A DNA stretch of 64,000 nt. Origin: Gloeophyllum trabeum ATCC 11539. Lineage: Eukaryota > Basidiomycota > Agaricomycetes > Gloeophyllales > Gloeophyllaceae. Where the stretch lies: contig NW_006920412.1 of the NCBI RefSeq assembly GCF_000344685.1, positions 1,963,675 to 2,027,674 on the forward strand, given 5' to 3'. A model generated the notes under the pieces. It was not told where the DNA came from, searched no databases, and saw nothing but the letters and a program-made list of their open reading frames with translations. Positions within the stretch are counted from its first letter, which is position 1. The number at the start of each line of letters is the position of its first letter. Below, one piece after another: positions 21,367 to 33,338 of this stretch. Both the position numbers and the translations under genes were made by a program.

Positions 21367-24300
21367 TCAATGGTGGTTAGCGTTCGACCATAATCCTCCG
21401 CAGATACAGTTCAGCGTCCACCTCCTTTCCCAGGCACGCCATCGCTCTGAAGAGTTTCCTGAGCCACGGAACTGCCGAGCCACTTCCGAGAGCCCACCGC
21501 ATCGCACACACCTCAGGCTAGCGCCAGCATTCACTAAGACGCCCTTTGTCAGAACGTCCCTTGCTTTCTCCTTTCGATCTTGGTCTTCCATACAGAGTTT
21601 CGTTAGTCCGTCGACCAGGCTCGATGGTTTGATGAATAGCCGTGGCTTGTCCGCGACATTAGCACCAAGAAGTTTCTGCACCGCCTGGTGCACGACCCCG
21701 TTCATAGAGAAGTGCGGCTTGCAGGATGCGAGACTCCTCAAGGATGCTTCGGCTATACAGGAGACCTGTTGTGAGCATCAAATGGCTAACTCAGGGTTTG
21801 CGACTTACGGTCAACGGTCTGCGAGGTCTTCAGTGAGTCGAGTATGCCATGTAGCTTTGGAACGTCTACCGCGGAGGCATCAAACAAGTCGAGGAAAACT
21901 GCTTTTGCTAGGTGGGCATGTTCGCCACCAGCTGGTAATGGTTGCACGTAGTTCCTAAAACTATTCAGATGTCCAACCAGATCCGTGAGATTTCCTAATA
22001 GATACGGATGCGCGAGGTGCAAGAGAGTCGGCGACACTGAGTAGGAAAAAGGGTGCTCTCGTTCGCCGGCCGGCGATGCTGCGAAGATCACTTCACATGC
22101 GAAGCAGATGGGTAATAGTGAGATGTACTTACGAGGGTTGGAGCCAAACAAGTCGTCATGGGCTTCCGGCTTCACTTGCGCGGGAGGCGTAGTATCGCAG
22201 AGGATGCACTCCTTAATCAACTTTTCCAGAAACTGGATGGTCCAACTGCATATACCATTTAAACCCCATACCGCACCTAGTGCGAGGGACAGTCAGGCAC
22301 ACCCCAAGAATTGTTCTAGAAGAGAAGATGCCTCACTCAAGTCCCAGCTGTCCCCATCTCGACAATCCTTGAAAGCACTCAGACAAGCGACGACGGACAA
22401 CGCATCGTGAGCAGTCCGCCAACGAAGAGCCAAGTCCTCCTTGACGGATTCACCTTCCGTAGATCTTGATCTCGCCCTACGTTTGAATATGCGGTCAATT
22501 CATATCCTAGTTTGGCGGGACAGAAAAATACTAACCTGTAGCATTCCATGGCAACCCCAAGGACGTCTTCCAGCCACATCTCCCAGAGTCCGTCATCCAA
22601 TTTAGTGAAACTGGACAGAGTGGCATACAATGTATCCTCTACATCTTGCAGAGTGGTGGATGGTAAAGAGAGGAGATACGTGATATCAGACGTGGCTCGT
22701 CGCATATATATCGTTGATTCTAAAATCTTAGTTATATAGCTCGGCGTGCGCCGCGCGCGAGGTCCTTTGAAAACAGGTGAGCTAATAAAGCTATCTAGGC
22801 ACCAGCTTTGTCCGACGTACCCGGCGTCCCCCCATCGCTCTGGGTAGGCGAAGGAAAAGGATGAACCGCAGGATGTGTATCTGCCTCGAACGCAGCAGGC
22901 ACGGTGCATATAAGGCTATGATTCGGTGAGATCACTGCACGTTGAGGGACTTCATGCTCGTGAGTCCTGGCACAGGGGTGACTTTGAATAGGAAGGTACG
23001 TACAGATTCGGCCCAACTGGTTTGAGCCGCAGAGTAGAGGGCAACGATCCCACATCTCATTATTGCTCAAGTCAGATCTAGAGGTAGCGATCAACGGACA
23101 GTCGGAGCCAGAGTCGACGACATAGACATACAACTTCAAGAGTTCTACGGTCCCGAAAGTCGCCTGCCTAGGCCGAGCTTTGCTTTTGGACACTATCCCC
23201 GCAGTGTCCATGACACCGACGAGCAAACCCGCAGTATATAACCCCGGAGGGGGAGGTGATATGAAAGTTGCGATGCCGGATGCTAAGGAGCGAGAGGCTT
23301 GCAATTGCGATGACTATTGTCATCGGATTAACTGAGCTATGCTCCGAAACGTATGGGACAGCAAGGGAATAGCTCACCCAAGCGGGCCGGATGGGAGTTG
23401 TCATGGAATTGCGGCGAAAAGCATGCACAATTAATTTAGATTTTGGCGTGGAGGTATCTAGAGAAAAAAGAACTATAATACTAAATGGCGCGTGAGAAGG
23501 GGGGCGACTCACAGTCGCCAAAATCAAGAACGATCGCTGCTAGTAACAAAGACGCCGGTTTGCGAGGATCTCCGCCGTGCACGCTACCACTATCGGACTC
23601 CTTCTTTACGGATCCTCCTGACCGCACCGACAGTGCCGGCGACGCAGTCGGGTCGTAAGCGGTGCTTGTGGGAGGCGTCGGGACAAATACCATATTGCAC
23701 AGATGATGCGGGTGAGATATAGAAGGCAGCGGTGTAGTGGACAAACCTGCACTCCGACAACTTAACATACTAGAAAGGCAGATGATGGTAAAGGGACGTA
23801 CACATTTGGAGACCATCGCAGTCTAGGTCCACTTCGCACAGCTCGATGGTCGGGGTCTCTCCCCAAGTCTCCCATTCGAGGGCCAGACTGGCATCCGCAA
23901 ATAAGGAGCGGGTGCGCGGCATGTCGAGCGACAGGTTCAGGTCCATGCCATTGTACGTATTCGGATCTGCCTGAAACAGAGGAAGAACACGAGATCGCAT
24001 AGCGATGATTATAGAGGATTCTGGTACAGATCTAAGAGAGGGAACAGACTCGCGGCGAACTTCGCTTACCTTCGTAAGAGAGACCTATGGCGGCATCAGT
24101 ACATATCTTAGTGCCTCCTGGGGTACTTGCAATGTCTGCATGGGAAGACGCGTCCCTCTCCAGCATAGAACTTGGGTGCGTCAAAGAACAGGTTAGGAAT
24201 CTAAGGTTAGGAAATCCGTGCCGCAAGTAACACACGTGAACTTGGCAAGCTTCCGTGACAAGCACCAGAGTCGGAGATGATACAGGTGGACGAGGACCAA

Positions 24301-24947
24301 GAGGAGGGAGTCGAGTTATTGAGCCCGACTCTTGAACAGCACACTAAACTTCTACGGTGAGTCTTCGGGAGATATGGAGCAAGCTCGCGGGACATACCTC
24401 TCTCTCTTGTCCGATCCACGACGCAGCGATGACTCCGGCACCTCTCGCGCAAGTCCAACAGTCCTTTATTTGCCATTCATCCGCTTGCGGCATTTTCTTC
24501 CACAGACACGATATGCCATCACAGTCTTTCCCCGGAAAGTATGCAAAGAGCCATTCGTCATTGAGCGCTACGGATATGATGGTCGGTGGTTCATACGACG
24601 CCGGCGTTGATAGGATCTGTGGTGGGGATGGTATAGTACACGGCTTCGAAGAAGGAAACAGACGGGCGACAATTTTCGGCTCACTAGCGTGAGCCGTGAA
24701 TATGGTCGATGACCGTGACCAAGCAAGAGGGCTACACGCGCATTGAGTGCGACACAGAAGGACCAACTGACTGAACAACTCACGGTGGTTTCCCCTCAGC
24801 CAAGGAACACAGATCCCACCACTCTATCTGCCATGGTCTATCCTCTTTGGCCTTGCCTTTCCATTGAGAGCCGAAAGACAACCTGTCATGCTTGGGCCTC
24901 GGCGAGTATGGCTTGAATTCGCCAGCCATGACAGCAGGACTAGACAT
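21367..24947 (-). CDS. MED16: Mediator complex tail subunit 16 (MED16/SIN4)
   Basis: MED16 is a tail-module subunit of Mediator, linking activators to RNA polymerase II. I joined about fourteen exons by frame. The N-terminal beta-propeller region shows KGKAKEDRPWQIEWWDLCSL, ALNDEWLFAYFPGKDCDG, TLVLVTEACQVHVCYLRH, LALEWETWGETPTIELCEV and NMVFVPTPP. Middle: KSKLIVHAFRR, GIATFISPPPPGLYTAG and RILISPNHSLICTV. Helical part: TPSYITKILESTIYMRRATSD and SWTIQFLEKLIKECIL. The C-terminal zinc motif is diagnostic: RCVRCGG, then WRAWERRWTLNCICGGLW. Notable boundaries are the 54-nt intron 24344-24397 and the 49-nt intron 24021-24069. The start at 24947 is the first ATG in frame; an upstream exon cannot be excluded. 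It is divergent with PSMG3. Confidence 0.88.
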
Positions 24948-25211
24948 CGTGTATACCTCTCCGTCTCTGTCGCCTGTGTAGTGCAATGCAGCCGTCCTCC
25001 AGAGCGAGCGCGCAAAGATGTGAGGATCCGTGAGCCACTACCGACGCACGCTATAGGAACAAGGTGGCTGTGGGCTTCTGACGCCACAGACGCGTCTGAC
25101 GATTTGCCACAAACTCAGTTTGAAACTCGCCGCCGCAGAACAACTGCTATTGCACGGGACGCGTAGCTGTAAAAGGGGAGCCTGTGGGAGCATAAAGACA
25201 TCTTGCTAAGC

Positions 25212-25748
25212 ATGCAAGCAGTTCTACAGAAGTCTGTCGAGATATCTGGGCAACAGACGGAAGTACTCATCCAATCTTACCTGGATCGAGTGCTCGTCTT
25301 GGTCACACAGCTAGGTAAAGTGGGCAATCTCGTGCGTAAATAATCCATGCTCAGGAGATCTGAACCTATGCTGAAATATCGACAATAGATCCAAGCCAGT
25401 ATACCCCAAACTTCTCCGTTGCCGCCTGTCCCTAAGTCAGACCCAAACGAACCCAACGCCTCCCCTTTGCCGGAACCTCCTGCGTCCATCCAACTCACCC
25501 CCCTGTTCGGGAGTGCGTCGTCTGAGCACGTACGGACATTACATTCCCTCTATGCATCTCAGATCGCTACAATCGTATGGACGACAGAGGCAGAACAGGC
25601 ACTAGACGCACCGTCAAGGAGGACGGTAATCGTCGGGATTGCCCTGAAGAAAGGATCTGATGATGGTAACTCCGCCTTGAGCGGAAACGAAAGAGCGGTA
25701 TTCCATGGTGTGATGAATGTCATACGCGACATGCTTAGCAGGAAATAG
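25212..25748 (+). CDS. Proteasome assembly chaperone 3 (PSMG3/PAC3-like)
   Basis: PAC3 pairs with PAC4 to guide assembly of the alpha ring of the 20S proteasome. Two exons, 25212-25331 and 25389-25748, give 159 aa. The recognisable stretch is YLDRVLVLVTQLGKVGNL followed, across the 57-nt intron, by IQASIPQ; then LTPLFGSASSEHVRTLHSLYASQ and IVWTTEAE, and the C-terminal VIVGIALKK. A Pro-rich insert (LPPVPKSDPNEPNASPLPEP) sits between the strands. The call relies on the general pattern of small fungal PAC3 homologues, so it is less certain than that of its neighbours. Confidence 0.72.
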
Positions 25749-28383
25749 AGTACATGGACCCTTTACTTGGCCTCGGAACACGGAATAATCCATAAGTATA
25801 TTCTTGTTATGGCGTTAAAGTTATACATGCGGTTTCACAGGTCCCCAGGGAAGGTTCACAGGGATCGACGAGTCCAGTCTAAACCATGGAAAAGAATGCA
25901 AGCTGAGTATAGAATGAGGGTGGGTTCGTGAAGGTTTGCGAACTATTTTAAATGGGCCGGCGATACAGCACGCAGCGCTGAAGGGAAAGTGCGCGTTCCA
26001 GTCGACCCTCGCCCACGGTAAATTGATGGTAGAGCGCGGTACAACTTTCAAAGACAACAAGGTCCATCCACCTGGATCGCACGATTTTGAGGATAAGCCC
26101 TGTAGTAAGTTCACACTGCTGCCCACCCACTGGCCCGCTTCTACCGCTGCCAACATCTCTTTCATGGGGAACCTGATTGAGTGACGTCTTGTCCAATTCT
26201 TTTGCTCTCCGTCCGCAGACAGACAATCCGGCCGCAATATAAAAAGTAAGAAGTAGACTCACCGACGAGCTTTAAAATCGTGGTTACCACTCGGTTTCCC
26301 TTGGGTCAGATCCGCTGCTCCAAGAGATACGCTAGGAAATATGAGGGGAAGCGAGAGGCAAAGCGAAGGCTTCCGAACCCAATAATGCCGATTGCCCCTT
26401 GAGGTTGGAGATGATTCATCGAGAAGATACACGTAGTCGGCGGTCTTGAGGATGGTAAGAATCCGGTCAATCGTGTTCGAGTAAGGAGGGCGTGGAGCTG
26501 GAGACATTCATATCGTTGGCGTCAAGCCGCTGTGGCTGAGCGTCCAGAAGATGAGGGAAAGACGACGACTGTGAAACAAGCGTCTGCCAGGAGGACTCCT
26601 TGCATGTTCAGTAGCTAAGTAAGAAGACGAAGGGGCTGGTGTGATGGACAGTCGCAGTGATAATAGCGCTGGGAATCCAGCCCAGATCTCGAAACATTGT
26701 CGAGCTTTGGCGCAGGGAGAAGTGTGGCGCTTGGGTGAATCGGAAGGTCCAGAATGTAAAGCAGTCGCTAGTGACGGAGGCGCTACCAGAGACAGGTTCA
26801 GTGTTTCGGGCACTCAAGACGGACGGCAGGGGGGCCGTGCACATTTTTCTGTTTGCCGGCTGCGAAGCGGCGAGGCTTCTCGGAATGTCGCGGACGCCTG
26901 CTTGTCGCCACTTGCCCACTGATCTGCGACTTGTTGATGAATCGCTTTGGTTTCTTCGTCTTGACATCCACCAATTCTTTCTGGCTTTGCTGCTCATGTC
27001 GCCGTCGGAACTGTGAATTCCCTGGCTTTAGAGCCAACGTTTCGGGAGATACCTTGCTCTTGTTACCCTGCTGGATGCTTGAGGCTTTGACGACTCGCTG
27101 GGTTGCTTGATCGCTATATGGATTTTGGCACGAGCAACAGATAAAATCACTTTACGACGGGGTCTGCAATCTGATATCTTAATTTTCTCGGATCGCCATG
27201 GATGACCTCTGGAAGGGCCACAAAACCTGATGTCATGATTTCGCGTGGACGACATTTTCAAGCGGTGGTCTGGTCGCTAGGAGAAGTAGAGGTTGAAAGA
27301 GGTATCGTATCTGGCTCCTTGCTGGTAAGTGCGTTTCATTTTGTGGACTCATTTCAGTCGGTCTTCTGTGCATGGATGTTGAGGCTGGCGACGAGGACTG
27401 TTGTTATCTGGATGGTCGCCCGCCCGCTTGACTCTTGCCAGGTCTTGCATCCAACTTGGCTTGTCGGCGGATTGATGGTCTTGATCACACACTCTATGCT
27501 TGAGGAGGCTCTGCATTAAGCGTGACAGCTTCAGGTTGACGGTAAAAATGTGGCGAATGGCAGGCTGCTTACCGAGCGCGATCTTGACGATATGCGTGTG
27601 ACATGTCACGAAGTCACACATATCCTGTCACGAGCGGTCCATCCTACTCGAAAGGATGCGAAATGATTCGTTTCGAGCATGTTTAGAAGGATAAAATGAG
27701 GAGGAGATTGAGTACTGACCTTCATTTTATTTTTTCTATCCTAGGAGTCATCTACGAGTTCCTTGTCCTCCGACAAAGCTGAACACGGAAGCAAATGGGT
27801 AGAGCCAGCCCACCGCATGAGCATTCTTCCATTAGGAACTCGACAGCGAGATGCTCGTCTGAGGCGATTCCGCGTCAGCTTCTTTGCGAACGTTTTCCGA
27901 TGGTGAAACCGTTAGCCAGCAGCTTGTCGTGGACTATCCTGCCTTCAGTGCTTGATAACGGTGCAACAATGCGCACGACGGATTTGCGCGCCATGACAAC
28001 CTTTCGAGACGATGTCATTGGCCCTGGATAGTACCGACATCGTGTTCAGCAAGGTATGGTTCGCCTAGGCAAATATTGGGAGCTCCCTAAAATTTGGCAT
28101 CTGGAGGAGTCCGTCGCGAGGTGGATCATTTGGCGAGGCGCGTCCGGAATGCCGTAACCTTGAAGGCTCGAGGAGGCGTACCAAGGACTCGGACAGCCCG
28201 ATGCCCTGTCTCATCAAGGAAGAACGTGCGGCGTATGAACTGTGGCGGGCCTGCTCCTCCCATGTTATTGGCCAGATGCGAGGCGGCAGCTGCGCTCACG
28301 GCTGCATTGGGTAAATCTCGACTCATGTTCGCTTGGAGAAGCCCGCTTCTGTTACATTCTCCGTGACAACTCAGTTATTGGCG
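25749..28383. other. Gene-poor gap of 2.6 kb with unresolved exon-like frames
   Basis: No gene could be assembled. Protein-like minus-strand fragments occur at 26379-26507 (MSPAPRPPYSNTIDRILTI...ADYVYLL), at about 26800-27140 (open frame with TKKPKRFINKSQ and HSEKPRRFAAGKQKNV, basic), and at 28126-28326 (MSRDLPNAAVSAAAASHLA, GPPQFIRRTFF). They are in different frames and do not join with convincing splice sites. They may be one or two lineage-specific genes or decayed copies. No inverted-repeat element or tRNA was found. Confidence 0.35.
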
Positions 28384-28390
28384 TATATAA
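28384..28390 (+). promoter_or_regulatory. TATA box of the orphan gene at 28494
   Basis: TATATAA, 104 bp before the ATG, followed by a C/T-rich leader. Confidence 0.45.
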
Positions 28391-28493
28391 GCGGCGACGG
28401 GGCCTTGAACCGTTTTCTTTGCTCCCGCCTCGACGACAGCCACCCTTCTCCGGTCTACTTACTCATTTAATCACACTACCGACAGAATTTGCC

Positions 28494-29065
28494 ATGAGCT
28501 CGATGCGCAGACCTGAACCGCTCCTCCCGTCCTTCACCCTGGTACTGAACCAGGCGCCCTATCCGCCGCCGCTCATCTATGGCTCATCCCCGTCGGAACG
28601 CGTCGGATATGTGTCTTATGCGTCCTCGCAGCAGATACCACTCCAGGATCCTTCCCTGGTGCGTACGAGTGCAGTGATAGGCTCTTCGCACCGGCGAGCA
28701 TACATAATTCCCTAGCCGACTATCAACTTCCACGACGAAAATATGCCATTCTTCCCTACTCTGGCATGGGTGGGTGTACATATGCGAGTAGGCATCAACC
28801 ACTGACTTCGTCGCGCAGACCGAGCCGCCAGAGCTGGAGAAGGAGACCATGAACCTCCAAGCTGCACTGCAGCAGGACGGGGGCATTGAGGAAGCGTCGC
28901 ATCTAAAGCGGCTACGATTTTCCGCCCTGGTCGTCGTGAGTGAAGGGATGCACAGTCTTCTTAGGGAACTTCTAATCGAAAAGTGTCTTTCAGGACCTGG
29001 CGCTTAGAGTGAGACGCAGATGCATGTCGGTGTTCTCCAGCAAGTCGAAGGCGCGCGCCTGTTAG
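28494..29065 (+). CDS. Small orphan protein (135 aa), four exons
   Basis: No family recognised. Exons 28494-28658, 28716-28769, 28819-28935 and 28994-29065 keep frame through three canonical introns (50-58 nt), which together with the TATA box makes a real gene likely. The N-terminal half is Pro-rich (RRPEPLLPSFTLVL, APYPPPLIYGSSPSE). The C-terminal half is predicted helical and ends in a basic cluster (LALRVRRRCMSVFSSKSKARAC). There is no signal peptide or membrane segment. The C-terminal Cys is not a CaaX box. It converges on LIN1, 239 bp away. Confidence 0.6.
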
Positions 29066-29304
29066 AGTTCCTCTGCCCTAGCCTCCAAAATTGTGCAAGC
29101 ACATAGCGATAACCATTTGCTAGACGGAGTACAGGAGGGTCATTTCGATCGTGCTGTGTGTCCTCGGGTTGTTCCTTTTTCTTGCTTAATATCTTGATTG
29201 TCCCGTCACTCTCATTAATTCCCGTCGACCCGGTAGATACACTAGATATTGATACAATCTTGTGGTATATAGTGTACAATACATTAAGTCCGCGCAGTCG
29301 TGTG

Positions 29305-30563
29305 TCATAGCACTTCATCCCAGCTACCCCATTCTCCGCCTACCTTCCTGACCTTGACCTTCTCGCCGGCACTACCGAAGTAAAACGCCTTGTACCAAGC
29401 CTGCATCTCGTCCTCGCTGTACGGGCCAAATACCTGGCCTTCCGGCGCGGTAGCGTCTGGCACCGCCCATTTGAACTCGTATTTCGCGTTATCCGCCGAT
29501 GGGGGCTCCCAAGAGGGATCGACGCTCCCTGACGAGCGTACAGCACGGACTATTTCCTCCCATGTCTTGGAGTAGATGTCGGTGTCTCCGAACGACATAA
29601 GTTTTGAAGCTAGGTCGGTGACACGCTCGATGTCTGTCGGTTGATGTGGTGCCGGTTTAGCGTCTACATCCATGTTGTTGCTGCCTGCGTCGGGCTTGTT
29701 TCGGTTGTTGGGTCTTGTTCTACATGACGGTCTATCAGTGGGATCGTGGAGGTAATATTAGCAGATACACTTCACCGTTTCTGATTAGACCCATTTTTCT
29801 TTGCTTTAGCTCCTAGGCGCTGCAGTGCCTCCAGAACGGTCTCTCCCCTCTTCAGCATCTCGAGTAACTGCTTTTCTATGGCTTCTTTTCCCCCGCTCTG
29901 CTGTAGCTCTCGCTCTTCCGCAGCTTGCCTCTCCCTTTCCTGCCTCTCCCGTTCCCTATGTTTCTTCCGGGCCTTCTTGATCTCCTCTTCGTCAAGGCCC
30001 TCCATCCAACGGTCGTGGATAGCATGGGGATCGAATGTCTTAATATACGTGCCGTCCTCTGCGAACTTCCCCTCCTCCATCTCCTCGCGCATGTTGAATG
30101 AAGACAACTCATATCCCATCCCTTTCTTCTTCCGCCGCTCAGCCTCATCCTCGTCCGCGGGCTCGTCCTCGTCGTCTTCATCCTCATCGCCCGACTTCTG
30201 CTCGTCGAATTCCTGCCCCTCAATATCCCCCAACCGCAGGAACTTCTCCTCCTTGCGCTTAGGACCGTCATCATCCTGGGCGGGCTTCTCAGCCTCGGCG
30301 AACATGTCGTCCTCATCGTCCACGACGTCAGCGGGCTTTCCCGCCCGGGGCTTAACATCGTCTTCGTCGCCGCTCGAGTCCGACTCATAGCCCTCGGTCT
30401 TGACGCGTCCGCGGCGCGTGGCGGAGGGGTTCTCGAGCTGGGAGTCGACCTCCTCGGCGAAGTTGACTGGGTCTTCGGATGGCTCGAGAAAGCGTGTTTT
30501 CTTGGACGCCGATGGGTCCTCTGATGATGCGGCGGATCGCTTCTGGGATGGCCGGGGAGGCAT
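29305..30563 (-). CDS. LIN1: U5 snRNP protein LIN1 / CD2BP2 (GYF domain)
   Basis: CD2BP2/LIN1 is a U5 snRNP assembly factor whose GYF domain binds proline-rich partners such as Prp6 and Dib1. Exons 29776-30563 and 29305-29719 give 400 aa. The N-terminus is acidic and basic by turns (KKTRFLEPSEDPVNFAEEVD, long Asp/Glu runs). The conserved core reads SSFNMREEMEEGKFAEDGTYI and DPHAIHDRWMEGLDEEEI, followed by a charged coiled coil and LLEMLKRGETVLEALQRLG. The C-terminal GYF domain shows YEFKWAV, GQVFGPYSEDEMQAWYKAFYF and ends GGEWGSWDEVL. The ATG at 30563 matches MPPRPSQKRS; an in-frame upstream ATG (30635) would add 24 unusual residues. Confidence 0.93.
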
Positions 30564-31140
30564 GGTGAGGGGACTGGATAGTGAGTGCCGGTACCAGGCT
30601 TGGATCTGCGAACGCGATCGAGACGGTGTCCGCATATGTCATGTTTGTTTGTGTTGTCGCGCTGTGGCGGAAGGAGGATGGAAAGGTCGACTTGCTGTAT
30701 ATCACCAGATCCTGCAGCCCAGAGCAGCACTTCGATAACTCCTTCGCAAAATTCAGCCATTACTGATCTACTGTATGTGTATTCAGACGCGATGCTCAGA
30801 TATGAAACATGGTCCTTCTATCTTCCTTCCGTTCTCGCACTTCCTGCAGTTCAGTGTTATAGTTGTACCGCGGCCTCACGCGAAATCTCCGCTCCCGAGT
30901 CAATTATGAGAGTCCCCCGTAGAGGGATGCCAGACGGCCGATATTCGAGCGAGATGGCCGACCGAGACAGATTCAGACGAGTGCCGACTCGAAGTCACCG
31001 AAGATCGCGACGTGATTGGCTGAAGCGACTCAAAAGAGGCACGCTCCCGGTTCGGAACCTGGGGTATAAGTTCCTGAGATACATTATCTCGCCAGCGGGC
31101 GACCTCTATCGGCTCCAGTCTCACCGCTGGGCTGTCCGTC
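30564..31140. other. Divergent promoter region LIN1/PQ-loop transporter
   Basis: 577 bp between two divergent start codons. Plus-strand frames run through it but join no known exon and are ascribed to chance. Confidence 0.5.
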
Positions 31141-33097
31141 ATGAACTTAAGCGACCTCCTGGGCTACACGTCAATAGGATGCTGGCTGTTTGCGCAATTC
31201 CCGTGAGTCTCTTTTGCCTGCCCAACTAGGGATATGACTCGCGCTGGGTCCAGAATTGCGCGATAAGGACCGAGAAGGTGCTCACTCGAGGTGTTTTATA
31301 GGCAAGTGTTAGAGAATATACGGCAGCAATCTGTTGAGGGACTTGCTCTACCGTTCCTTCTTAACTGGCTCCTTGGTCTGTCTCATCCCTCATGAACGAA
31401 CACGAGATGTACTCAGGCGCAGTCGTCCGATAGGCGATTTGACCAACCTCATAGGCTGTATACTGACTCATCAACTCCCATTCCAAGTGAGTACGAGTTC
31501 ACCCATGTTTCGTGTCTTTGACCCGTAATGCTCGCTAGACATACCTTGCAACCTACTTTTGTTTCGTCGACTTCTCCCTCCTCTCGCAATTCTTCTACTA
31601 CCGCTCCCTCAAGAAAGCATATGTTCCCACGCTCCCGCCCTACCATCGTACCAGCACCATATCTGCCATTCCCCGCGTCCGGCGATCCTCCAGCGAAGCA
31701 CCCGCCGCCCATTACCGCTCAATCTCCGTAGTAGCCGCAAACGTAGCCGCAGCCGCAGCCCTCGCAGCGCAGCAAGAAGCGCCCGAGCACATCCAAGTGC
31801 ACAGACAGCGGAAGCTGGATGCCTCCGCGTCCGCCGAGAGGGAAGAGACTGAGGACGAAGTAGACCCCGAGGCCCTGGCTCGGCTTGCGGACAGCTTCCA
31901 GTCCGACATGTCCACGGCCAGTACCGCTCAGAAGCATGTCTCCTGGAGCAGGGAGAGGTACGGCGCGCGAGGCGGGAGTTTGGGGCGGGGAATGGTTTCA
32001 CCGTGGTCTTCAATGACGCGCCTCCACATCCCCTCTGCCCAGGCGGAGGCCACAGACGCAGCGCAGGCGCGGGGCAGGCCGCTGCAGCGGGTCTACAACT
32101 TGAGTGAGCCGGGCGTAGGGGCGTGGAGCGAAGAGAGTGCTGGGGAAGAGAGCAGCGCGAGTAGACATAGACGGAGCTCGCGGGCGAGTCGCACGGGCGC
32201 CGGGATCGTGTTCTTGGGAATATTTGCGTTCCTCAGTGTTGGCCGTTTATCTGAGAGTCTGTCGGCTGCGAAGGTACCCCGCGGCCATGACGGTTACGTC
32301 CTAGCTCCTAACCCTATGGCGAGTCTCGTGAATGATACCGCCGCGCCCAGTACGCTTGACCTTTTGCTGTCGTCCATTGCGCACGGCGGGGCGACCGCAA
32401 ATGTTTACGGGGAGGACGCGTCGATGGAACGGATTATTGGACGAATATTCGCGTGGGCTTGCACAACTCTATATCTGACGTCTCGACTACCACAGATTTG
32501 GAAGAACGTGCGTCCTTTTCGTAACTTCCTTCTCCTCTTTTTATTCTCATGTTCCACGCACGTGTAGTACGCTAGGAAATCGGTTGAGGTGCGCCATATC
32601 CTGTTCACGAATTCGTGATTTTTGTAGTATTGACCCGAGTTACTGCAGGGCCTTTCCGTGTATCTATTTGTTTTCGCTTTCTTGGGGAATTTCTTCTATG
32701 TATCATCAATCCTTTCCTCGCCAAGCATGCACCTGCCTCCACCCCAGGCAGAGGCATTCATCAGGGAGAGTATACCGTAAGTCGCATCAGAACTGTGCTA
32801 TTGTGGTGCGAATCCTCACCAGGGTACGCGACACCTAGGTATCTTTTGGGAAGCGGCGGCACGCTCATGTTCGACATCACGATCGTCACGCAATCATTCC
32901 TGTACCGCCCGGGCCAGCGTCCGCCCCACAGCCGAAGTAAGAGTCGCGAGCGTATTGGTAGCCCTGTGGGCGACGAGGAAACGGGGCTGCTGAGCGGGGA
33001 TCAGCTGGCGGAGTCCAGAGGATCTCTAGGCGGACGAGCTGGGCGGGGCAGCCACGGGCGGGTTAGCACCAGCCGAACACGGACATCTGACTTGTAG
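31141..33097 (+). CDS. PQ-loop vacuolar amino-acid transporter (YPQ/RTC2 type)
   Basis: YPQ/PQLC2-type proteins export basic amino acids across the vacuolar or lysosomal membrane. Exons 31141-31202, 31302-31375, 31434-31486, 31539-32507, 32568-32588, 32649-32776 and 32839-33097 give 521 aa. The first PQ loop reads GYTSIGCWLFAQFPQVLENIR, then LPFLLNWLLGDLTNLIGCILT and TYFCFVDFSLLSQFFYY. A long Ser/Ala-rich cytosolic loop follows (about residues 110-290). The second PQ loop is LYLTSRLPQIWKN, with GLSVYLFVFAFLGNFFY and LLGSGGTLMFDITIVTQSFLY. The cytosolic tail includes EETGLLSGDQL, an acidic dileucine-like sorting signal. Exon 5 is 21 nt. Seven membrane segments are expected. Confidence 0.93.
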
Positions 33098-33338
33098 CAT
33101 ATGTATAGATGTGTAGCATGTACCTCTTGGACGTAGCCTATGCTAGATGAGTGTGGAATGCCGTAGGCCAGGTGCTGTAGATTATAGGATACTGCGGGTC
33201 TATATTTACGATGAATGAACATGGACAGCAAGAGCATGATGGACAACAGTACAACCAGAGCGGAAGTGAGGAGTGAACAAATATACCCGATAAACCCCCG
33301 AGCCCAAGAAGAGAAGTAAACCACGTATCAACCCAATA

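Noticed and set aside
29876..30760. 294-codon second minus-strand frame over LIN1
   Set aside because: Shifted reading of LIN1; Arg/Ser/Thr-rich and without the family motifs.
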